A stretch of DNA of 64,000 nt from Maylandia zebra. Lineage: Eukaryota; Chordata; Actinopteri; Cichliformes; Cichlidae. Location of the stretch: contig NC_135177.1 in the NCBI RefSeq assembly GCF_041146795.1, positions 24,216,560 to 24,280,559 on the forward strand. The letters are read 5' to 3'. The notes beneath the pieces were generated by a model. The model had not been told where the DNA came from, did no database searches, and was given only the letters and a program-made list of their open reading frames with translations. Made by a program: the position numbers and the translations under genes. Below, in pieces: positions 56,901 through 64,000 of this stretch (position 1 is the first letter of the stretch; each line of letters begins with the position of its first letter).

Positions 56901-59500
56901 AGGAATCTTGCCAAAGTCTTTTTCTTTTTGCATTTAACAAGACTTTGGCTTCAAGAAATAAATACCCTTTAACATCGACTGAATTTAGGCTTGGGACAAA
57001 ATTTTAAACTGTTATCTTGGCACTGGAGCAACTGGATGTTACCGTTTCGTGTCTATTCAGTGTAAAGGCTCCAATCTGCAAGACGTGTCTAAGATGGAAA
57101 AAGAAACCTGTGTAACTAAAATGTGTTTTTAAAATATCCTCCGATGGTGGTTAATGGGTTTAATGTACTTTGACTTGGTAAATGAGAGGAGCTGTGGTTT
57201 TGATCACCAACCTTCAACCCAAAAAAGACAAAAGCGCCAAAAGTGTTTTTTTTTTAACGTGTAAAAACTGGACGATGGTTTCTGAAATATAAAAAAGCTA
57301 CAATTTATTCCATCTTTTTGTCTCTTAAACAACAGATTTTACCCCTCGGATCATCAGTGAACAGATGTTTTATGTCATTTCAGCTTTCAGGATTATGAAA
57401 CTGACCTACATGGTAGCTTTACTTTAAGACCTGCTTATAGGAAATGACCACTGACACACTGCAAAAGCATCTACAGAAATATTGTCTTTGGAAAAAGTTC
57501 TGACATGTGACCTTCACAAGTGTGAGTGTATCACACTTCTACTGCACAGTCACAACATAAGCCAACACTGTGAAACAAGGTTTTGCTACTCAGGATGATT
57601 ATTTCAGGTATCAGATATATTTATCTGTACTATTTTAACAGGAATAAAATGGTAATTTACAATTCACAGTTTGACTTTGTCACGATCACAAAGTGTGGCG
57701 GGTGCTTTCATTTACACCTGCAGTACATGGAGTCCTCAAATATTCAGCATCTCTTTTTGTATTTAAAAAGAAAAAGACAAAAAATAGAGAAATACTTTAT
57801 ATTGTAGGAATTTAGGGATTTAAAGAAGCTGGGAATGCAGGAATCCAATTTTTGCGCTGGGGGTATCTTGAGATGAATCATGCACATCAAGCACGAGCTT
57901 TAAAATTCACAAAATCAAACAAAGATTTTGGGTGCTCTATTACCTTACAGACAGGGAGAAATCGCCAACATTTTTCTTACTGGGCCGAGCCAAAAAGCTG
58001 CCATGAATGCCTCGAGTCTTGAGTATCTCCTCGGCCTGCAGGCCTGTGATATCTCTGTGGAACCATCTGCATAGACATAAATATAGTGTGTAAAACATAG
58101 AAATGCACTCAATGCGAAGCCGCCACAAAAGACTTTACGAGATTAATGTCGTATGCATATTAACATGCAAGTAACTGTGCACAGGATCGCCGCGAGTATA
58201 AGGTAAACTGATTAAAAACACACACAAAAAAACGCAAAATAGCTGCACATCCTCACAGAAACTTTGAGGCTGATCTCACCGGTCTACAAAAAGAAAAAGA
58301 AAAACTTAGTTCAGCCTTTCGAACACCAATTTTAGCACATCTCTGATCTAATTGCTGCAAACTTCTGTTACTATTTTTTAGATATTTTTAGATTATGCCA
58401 ATTTTACAGTTAATATGTTATGGTTCACAGTCAAAACGGCAGTTTTTGCTGTGCATGCATATTAATCACGTTTACAGACTTTAATCTTGATCAGAAAATG
58501 CAAAATTACTTTTTCCGCTCATTCTCGTTATCATTTACTATTAAACAGGACATAATGACATCTGTTTAAACGTTTCAATAAGGCATTTCAGAATGGAATA
58601 AAACAGCAGCAGAAATATTGATACTATGCAGCACATCTGTCCAAATATAACCCACAAATCCACAAACTCTCCGGACCAAAACGGTGTTTGTCATTTGTTT
58701 GCTTTAAAGGTATGATACACGTTGGCTAACACTCTGTGGCTAACCACAAAAAAAATTCAACAGACCTAACGTTGCTTTTTAAAGATTTTATGCACATTAG
58801 ATTAAAAATGCTTTTTTTAAAAAAAAACAGCAAGAACATTTTGAATGTCGCTGCATCAGGAAAAGTCACCTCACCAGCTCACTGCAAGAGCATGGCACAA
58901 AAACGGGCCCCAGAAATGTTGGAGAATCCTAACTTTGGGTTTTTCGCGACAAATACGGTGAACTAGAATTAGTCAAGTTTGAATACATCACTGTCAAAAG
59001 GGTAGGGTGTATTCAAGGTTCATAAAACTACACTCACAGATAATTTAAAAAAACCCAACTTGTTTTAAATGATTACATTTTCCATTTTAATCAAGGAAAT
59101 CTTTAACTTTGGGATGCCAAAAGTGATCTTTATATGGGAATGGGTTGAAAAGGAGAACATCTGTAATACTGTTACCAATACACACTAGTGGCAGCTCATG
59201 CAAAGGGAACGTGATACAGAACCACTAAAGAAGGCAAGTGTTGAGGCTAACAGGTGTTTTACTCAAAGCTCTGAACTTAAACATCATCTATGACACATTT
59301 TTTTAGAACAAACAGACAAGACAAGGCAACCACATGATAGGGGAAGAGAGCAGGACGAGTCGGCAGCTGGAGAACGACACAGGAGGAAGAATGGAAAGAG
59401 AGAAGTTGTCTTTACGGCTTGCACAAAACACAAAGAACACGACCAGAGCTGGCTAACAGAGTACTACAGTGTCCAGCGGGGGACTGACTCACCGAACCAT
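41939..59500 (-). CDS. ptpn6: Protein tyrosine phosphatase SHP-1 (PTPN6)
   Basis: Fifteen coding exons on minus: 59500-59493, 58066-57944, 56542-56348, 53136-52953, 51730-51614, 51335-51207, 49827-49731, 49617-49538, 49409-49263, 47244-47113, 47003-46849, 44271-44204, 44071-43920, 43621-43557, 42035-41939; 1749 nt, 582 aa. N-SH2 (about 4-100, FLARPS with the phosphotyrosine-binding Arg), C-SH2 (about 110-213, FLVRES), phosphatase domain (about 250-515) with WPD loop Asp421, P-loop [10 protein letters not shown] with catalytic Cys455, and QTEAQY. The tail has two tyrosines, TEYGNL (Tyr535) and DVYENL (Tyr557), and a Lys-rich NLS-like end, as in SHP-1 rather than SHP-2. It dampens ITIM-coupled immune receptor signalling in the cytosol. 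An acceptor just upstream of the ATG (exon start 59518) shows that the first exon is noncoding; a donor after 59888 could belong to it. Confidence 0.96.
44560..45160 (-). mobile_element. Tc1-like transposon remnant in a ptpn6 intron
   Basis: The minus frame 44761-44546 reads [16 protein letters not shown] followed by a degenerate [14 protein letters not shown], the C-terminus of Tc1-type transposases. Sequence to about 45160 continues the antisense of the DDE domain with stops and frameshifts. It belongs to a different subfamily from the element at 1074-2543. Confidence 0.75.
45560..45788 (+). mobile_element. tRNA-derived SINE in a ptpn6 intron
   Basis: Starts with a tRNA-like head 'gatagctcagtaggtagag' (box A) and 'ggcttgaatcc' (degenerate box B). 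The body follows, and it ends 'gggatcaataaagtatacat' plus a TTA-rich tail. This is a different SINE family from 4261-4554. It is not a functional tRNA gene, because the 3' half of the cloverleaf is not preserved. Confidence 0.8.
47630..47659 (+). repeat. Homopolymer junction, poly(T)-poly(G)
   Basis: A run of about 11 T is followed directly by about 19 G. A second run of about 10 G lies at 47013-47022, just upstream of a ptpn6 acceptor (minus strand C-run). Both are in ptpn6 introns. The long G run could form a quadruplex, and its length may be an assembly or sequencing artefact. Confidence 0.8.
47990..48135. mobile_element. hAT-like fragment (right end of the family at 32670-34090)
   Basis: The block 'ctcttgggccttatgtttga' ending 'cacctctacta' matches the right end of the outer hAT-like element (34068-34090). 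Only this end is recognisable. Confidence 0.45.
48245..49045 (+). mobile_element. Tc1-family transposon remnant in a ptpn6 intron
   Basis: The left end reads 'cagtcactttattaggtata', the known terminal pattern of a widespread fish Tc1-type element. Inside, degenerate frames read blocks such as 'tttggtctgatgagtct' (the WSDES-like first catalytic region) and 'gatgctttcatgccaatgtg' near the C-terminus. There are many stops and frameshifts, and no clear right terminal repeat was found. Confidence 0.65.
49163..49247 (+). repeat. Interspersed fish repeat next to a ptpn6 splice donor
   Basis: Reads 'catgtccagggtgtaccctg' and 'tggataagtggaaaaaaagg', the same repeat type as 785-885. It ends about 15 bp from the donor of ptpn6 exon 49409-49263. 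Confidence 0.6.
53522..53547 (+). repeat. (GT)13 microsatellite
   Basis: Uninterrupted GT run in the ptpn6 intron upstream of the C-SH2 exon, followed directly by a unique block that recurs at 56770-56802. Confidence 0.95.
56761..56802 (+). repeat. Intronic copy of a dispersed repeat (partner 53540-53581)
   Basis: About 42 bp beginning in a short GT run and continuing 'cagtgcatgctcagtcaggc' then 'tgggctgtgactt' is identical to the block following the GT microsatellite at 53522-53547. The copies lie 3.2 kb apart in different ptpn6 introns. Identity ends on both sides soon after. Confidence 0.85.
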
Positions 59501-60549
59501 GTTGTCTCGTCAACGTTTCTGGGACCAAAGAGAAGAAGAAGAGCGATTGGTGAGCAGGAGCCGCTTGTACCTGTGTCACATGTGTAAACTCAGAAGTATA
59601 CGTTTCTTCTTTTTTTCAAATCACTAATCTAAGACAAAAACTAGCCTTCCTCACTTCACGGTCGCTTAAACTGAAATTAAGTCTGGTTCATTCGTGTGCG
59701 TTTACTCTTTAACTTACTTACTCGACTTCAGACACCGACATTTCCCATCTAATGTTAACCTCTGCATAAGGCCACATTCACAAAACAACCATCAGCCCAT
59801 GCCATTCTCCTCCATCTACTCTTGCCTCCACCCTCTTCCTACATCCTACTCCCCTCAGTCTCAGTAGGAAAACAGGTAAACACTTACTCTCCTCGGCTTC
59901 CTCGGCAAACAAGTGACACTCAACAAGACGTACAGACTGTATACGTCTGCCTCTCCTCCTCTCTGTCGATCTCTCTCGCGCTCCTCTTCCTTCCTTTTTA
60001 CGTCTCCTTTCACAAAATAGTGAAAGCAAGACAGGAACCAAAATAGCTGACAGGCCGGAATTCCTCCACCAGATAGACTTTTTTAGACGACAACCACAAC
60101 AGCAACCAAAAAAAAAAAAAAAACTTGTTACATTTGACAACGGTGTCGTTTTAAGCTATGAACATGTGCCCTCTGGCGCTCCATCGCTTAGTTTTCTGTG
60201 CAGACCTCGACAAAAACGGCAGCAGGCGAGATTCAAACGGTTCCATTCGGCAGCGAATCACAAGCCAGAGCGACACACCAGTAATTCCAGCTCAGTTACA
60301 GGAATAAAACATCCACCAAATAGGCAGTTTGAGCTTCTCGTGCCAGCGTGAACAAGCCCGCACTTTGTCTCTCACTAAGCATTTGCAAAGCTTTTCCCCT
60401 CTGCCTGCCCACCTGTCTGCAACCACTGTTGACTGTTTGTGCTTTACTTCCAGGTGTGTATATAACACACAAAGGTCAGAGTCACAGATCGCTTCCTCAT
60501 TCACAGTTTAACCTTCCCCCCTCGGTGTGCAGAAATGTTTATACATAAC

Positions 60550-60581
<32 letters not shown>

Positions 60582-61600
60582 CATGTGCTGCTTTCAGCTG
60601 CAAGCGTGAGCGCCTTTCATTATCAGACTACAGAGGCAGAAGCACCAAACCCGAAGCTGAAAACTGGCATTAGGCAAATAATTTAATGCCACATGTTTAT
60701 CTTTGCTCCATAATTTTCAAGGAGAGGCCAGGTTTCTTGCAATGCAACACAGACACACATAAGAAATGTCTGGCTACTCTGCAAACACATGAAAAAAAAA
60801 TGTTAAAGAACCACAGATAATCTGAATCTAACTTGCATGTCATATTTACCTATAACAGGCTTGAGAAGGCAAATTTGAATTCAAAATATTTAATTCCTTT
60901 TCCCAAGAATATATACCCATGGGCCATGCTGAAGTGTGAAATCAATTCTAACGGTCTTAATTTAAGATCGTTACAGATAAATTTGCAAAGCTGACAGTGA
61001 AGCTGTGCTTAAACTCTGGGTGAAAAAAAAAAAGTTAAGACAAAGTGGAAGAAACTGCAACATATAGTTCACCTCACCCCCCCTATAGACACACACACAC
61101 ACACACACACAGAGCCCTGCAGGTGCTGCTGGTCGTGGTTAACACAAGCTATTGCAGTTTGCATTATTCTGCGCTGAGGTTCTCATGTTTAACAGTTGAA
61201 GCTGGCTTCCCCATCTAACATCACAAAGCTTCAGTTCTCAGGCTGGGGGACACAGGCAGAAATGTGCACACACACTTTGTCTTTGTACCGCCTCAGAGTG
61301 ACAACAAGGATGTTTCCCAGATTTGGTCAGTCTGCTGAGTGTTGCAATGCATCGGTATGTTGCAATGCATCAAACTGTTTCTGTTTAGAGGAATTTACAG
61401 TACACGCACTTCTGCTCTGTTCATTAAAGGCCTGAAGAGCGAAGATAATATTAGTGATTGGTGACAGTTATTTTGTTATTTTAGCCTCACAATCACAACT
61501 TCTTTGTTTCTAAATGTGAAGAGTTGTTCCTCTCTGTTTTTGTATGTTTCAAACTAAATGCCACCGCTTTGATTGGGGAACAGTCAGGCAGCATTTAGGC
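59501..61600. other. ptpn6 5' region and upstream intergenic DNA
   Basis: Contains the ptpn6 5'-UTR acceptor at 59519-59521 and, on minus, a good donor (GTAAGT) following 59888, suggesting a noncoding first exon near 59.9-60.1 kb. GT and CA microsatellites are at about 60551-60577 and 61088-61111. A poly(A) stretch is at 60108-60123. The 120-codon frame at 59778-60140 is low complexity, and no gene was recognised. Confidence 0.45.
60551..60577 (+). repeat. (TG)n microsatellite
   Basis: About 12 TG units running into a CG-CA stretch (gcgcgcac), which as alternating purine-pyrimidine could take Z-DNA form. Upstream of ptpn6. Confidence 0.9.
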
Positions 61601-61608
61601 TGCATTTC

Positions 61609-61866
61609 CTACCAATTATTGCTTTGAGCTTTTGCCTTTAGTGCTGCTTTAATTCTTAGTGGCTTAGACTCAACAAGGTTCTGGAAAAATTCCTCAGAGA
61701 TTTTGGTCCATATTGATCTGACAGCATCACACAGTTGCTGCAGCTTTGTCAGCTGCTCACCCATGATGTGAACCTCTCGTTCCAACACATCCCAAAGGTG
61801 CTCTATTGGATTGAGACATGGTGACTGTAGAAAACCCCTGTGATTTGTGTATATAGACTGTTCCAC
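61609..61866 (-). mobile_element. Tc1-like transposase C-terminal fragment
   Basis: The minus frame reads CLNPIEHLWDVLEREV followed by about 50 residues typical of the Tc1 transposase C-terminus, ending at a stop at 61609. The glutamate of the DDE triad (IEHLW) is present. The rest of the element is not found upstream, where the LTR element appears to begin. Confidence 0.75.
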
Positions 61867-62509
61867 GGACCCCCTCTAACCACTGCTAAGATGGTACATT
61901 CCTCCCATCCCTTGTTTGTGTTTGCGCTGGTCCACCTTGATAGCGCTGGTGGAGCTGGGCTGTTGTACTGAACATGTGTAGTGCGTGTGCGTGAATGATA
62001 AGTAAGTGCCTTGTATTTGTTTGTTCTATGGTTGTAACTTATCATATACTTAGCTATGTACATTGGGTGATGCTTAGTAGAGTTTTCCAGCTGTTCGTGT
62101 AGCCACGAGACACTGTATATTCACGCTGATTTGACCAAAATGGCGCTACCCTTGTGAACTGAGCTGCCCAAAGTAAAGATGGAGTCTATCCCTGTGCAGC
62201 AGCCCATTTGTGTCCACCAGGGGGTGGTGTTTAGTCATTTCTGTTCAACCCTTTCTGTATTATTTAGACCAGTTTGGTTGACTTTAATTGTTTGCTAATT
62301 GTAATTTCTGTTATTTTACAGAACCACACACACACATATACATATACTCACACGAATTCACTTCTGGAGATGTTTGGATTAAAAGAACCCTAATTATCAT
62401 TGCTGTGGACCCTCTCTTTCATCATATAAGTCACCTGTGCCTTCTGACCGAGGATAGGAAAATCCTGCTGTAATTTGCCAGTCTATTAAGCACACACATG
62501 TCCAGTTCA
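61859..62509 (+). mobile_element. Probable 5' LTR and leader of a BEL/Pao-like retrotransposon (left border uncertain)
   Basis: This stretch lies between a Tc1 fragment and a primer-binding site. It ends in ...TTCA two bases before the site. A left border beginning TG could be at 61859, but I could not confirm it because the 3' LTR is outside the window. A CATATAAG box at about 62426 could serve as the promoter. Confidence 0.45.
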
Positions 62510-62511
62510 AG

Positions 62512-62528
62512 TGGTCCTTCGAGCCGGA
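62512..62528 (+). other. Retrotransposon primer-binding site complementary to tRNA-Tyr
   Basis: The 17 bases TGGTCCTTCGAGCCGGA are exactly complementary to the 3' end (with CCA) of vertebrate tRNA-Tyr as I know it. The site lies 21 bases upstream of the gag-like start codon, the expected place for priming of minus-strand DNA. Confidence 0.85.
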
Positions 62529-62549
62529 GTAATTACAGCATTTCCTAAC

Positions 62550-64000
62550 ATGGCGGCATCCCAATATGATGAAGAACAACAAGGTGCCCGGCAAAGGAGA
62601 CCACATAGGGCTCCAAGATATCTGGATGACTTCATCTGGACCTATCCCCCACAGCCGACTAACCCAGTTCCACCGAACACTAACGCAGCTACTCCAATAC
62701 ACCAAATCGCTGGCATCGATGGCTCACCAGAGATGGAGAGAATAAGGAGGATGGAGCAGTGTGTTACCCAGGTACAGGAGCAGATGAGGGAGATACAGAG
62801 CGCTATACAAGTGTCTTTGAACTTTGGCCAAAGAACCCCCCAAGTACAGTTACAAACCCAGGTCCGGAGCCATAGTATGCCTTTACTAACTGTGGATAAT
62901 AATCCTACACAAGCTCCTCCTATGGGCGGACTAGAAAACATCCCTCCCATATCTCCAGTAATACCTGGCCCTCAGTTTCATACTGTACAGCAGACCTCCC
63001 CTTCCACAGCTCATCATGTTGATAACCCTCAAATATTACAGTCAACAGCTCCTACTCTCCCTGTTAACCGACCTATTCCTCAGTCCCCTCTATACGTCCA
63101 CTCTTCCATGCCATCAGCTGCTCAGCCAACACCAGTGGTACCCCGGTCTGCATCTACAGCAACAGAACAGCCACATCCTCCCTGGTATCAGCAAAGAGAC
63201 CTGAATTGGCAGTCATCAACCCCACAGTGGTCTGTGCCACACAGTGCTGCTCAGTTTAGTATCCCTGGCACTATGCAGTACCCTGTCACGCTGCCGCCTG
63301 GCATGCCCTCTCCAGGTTATCCGCCTTGGACTTCAGGCCCACCTCTCAGTCAGCCATACGTTACACCCGTGCTGCCACCTGCTGTTAGCTCACAGTATAC
63401 CTATCAGCATCCTGCTCCAGCTGCACCTGTCAGTTCACAGCATGATGTAATTCAGAGCAGCCCACAACACTCCTCATCTCTGCTTTCCTCTCAGAGACCG
63501 AACTTGATGGAGATGGCTATTTCCTCTTCTTATGGCATCCCAAAACCCAACCTGATCCGCTTCACCACAGGAAAAGAAAGTGATTTCCTGCTACTGAAGA
63601 AAGGTCTGGATGGAGTTTTGGGACCACACCCACACCTGTCTGAGGATTACAAATTCCAAGTACTTCTGGATCATCTAAAGTTTCCTCCTGCGTTTCAGCT
63701 TGCAAAGAGGTATGTGCATGACACTATGCCCTTCAGTAAAGCAATGCAGGCTCTACAGCAGCGCTATGGACAACCACGCCAATTAGTCCAAGGTGAAATT
63801 AACAACATTTTGAGAGCTCCCACAGTGAAAGCTGGAGATGCACAGGGGTTTGAAGACTTTGCTCTATCAGTTAGTAGTTTGGTGGGACTACTAAACTCCA
63901 TGGAAGGAGCTGCTAAGAGCGAACTAGAGTGTGGTTCCCATGTGGACAGGCTTTTGAGTAAACTCCCCTTCTCCTATCAAGACAGTTTTGCTGAATATTG
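62550..64000 (+). CDS. Gag-like protein of a BEL/Pao-type LTR retrotransposon (3' end beyond window)
   Basis: An open frame from ATG 62550 runs without a stop for 483 codons to the end of the window. The first 340 residues or so are Pro/Gln/Ser-rich and low complexity. From about residue 335 (GIPKPNLIRFTTGKESDF) a folded region begins, with ALQQRYGQPRQLVQGEINN and a following helical block. This resembles the gag domain (DUF1759 type) of BEL/Pao retrotransposons in my recognition. A protease and reverse transcriptase would be expected downstream, outside the window. The tRNA-Tyr primer site just upstream agrees with an LTR element. The undamaged frame suggests a young copy. Confidence 0.8.
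   Translation, partial: MAASQYDEEQQGARQRRPHRAPRYLDDFIWTYPPQPTNPVPPNTNAATPIHQIAGIDGSPEMERIRRMEQCVTQVQEQMREIQSAIQVSLNFGQRTPQVQLQTQVRSHSMPLLTVDNNPTQAPPMGGLENIPPISPVIPGPQFHTVQQTSPSTAHHVDNPQILQSTAPTLPVNRPIPQSPLYVHSSMPSAAQPTPVVPRSASTATEQPHPPWYQQRDLNWQSSTPQWSVPHSAAQFSIPGTMQYPVTLPPGMPSPGYPPWTSGPPLSQPYVTPVLPPAVSSQYTYQHPAPAAPVSSQHDVIQSSPQHSSSLLSSQRPNLMEMAISSSYGIPKPNLIRFTTGKESDFLLLKKGLDGVLGPHPHLSEDYKFQVLLDHLKFPPAFQLAKRYVHDTMPFSKAMQALQQRYGQPRQLVQGEINNILRAPTVKAGDAQGFEDFALSVSSLVGLLNSMEGAAKSELECGSHVDRLLSKLPFSYQDSFAEY

Noticed and set aside
59778-60140. 120-codon open frame on minus upstream of ptpn6
   Set aside because: Low-complexity Arg/Glu and Phe runs from purine-rich DNA and a poly(A) tract; no family resemblance.

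Overview
The window looks like nuclear DNA of a teleost fish, probably a spiny-rayed (percomorph, possibly cichlid) species. Genes have short GT-AG exons and fish-type introns, the DNA between them is full of fish-type mobile elements (Tc1/mariner, hAT, tRNA-derived SINEs, LINE fragments, a BEL/Pao-like LTR element), and every recognisable gene is a vertebrate innate-immune or signalling gene. The gene set (C1r, C1s, a CD27-like TNF receptor, RBP5, PTPN6) matches, from general knowledge, the neighbourhood on human 12p13.31. The species call is an inference.

Layout. 1-103 holds what looks like the signal-peptide exon of a minus-strand gene running off the left edge. 950-14165 is a tandem array of C1r-type complement proteases, all on minus: two decayed copies (950-2850, broken by a 1.47-kb Tc1 element, and 3098-3820), copy A (5102-8583, 633 aa) and copy B (9251-14165, 711 aa). 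Copy B has the full CUB-EGF-CUB-CCP-CCP-protease architecture and an intact triad. Copy A keeps an open frame through 11 exons but has lost CCP2 and carries Ala for the catalytic Ser. 14166-18834 is intergenic with LINE debris. 18835-23914 is C1s (minus, 700 aa, intact triad, one-exon protease domain). Head to head with it lies a TNF-receptor-superfamily gene on plus (24716-34433; four cysteine-rich regions, one membrane segment, no death domain). 35743-39175 is a cellular retinol-binding protein (minus, 138 aa, RBP5-like). 41939-59500 is ptpn6/SHP-1 (minus, 15 coding exons, 582 aa, all catalytic and SH2 key residues present). 61.6-64 kb holds a Tc1 fragment and then the left end of a BEL/Pao-like retrotransposon, with a tRNA-Tyr primer-binding site and a gag-like frame still open at the window end.

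The exon models for copy A, copy B, C1s, the TNF receptor, rbp5 and ptpn6 were built by hand from splice signals, phase and domain continuity. Each sums to a multiple of three and reads through to one stop. C1r and C1s are the two proteases of the C1 complex of the classical complement pathway: C1r self-activates and cleaves C1s, which cleaves C4 and C2. SHP-1 is the inhibitory phosphatase of leukocyte receptors, and the TNF receptor is probably a lymphocyte co-stimulatory receptor. The region is therefore an immune gene cluster. Its most unusual part is the C1r array, where a near-identical 3' protease block is shared between an apparently active and a catalytically dead copy.
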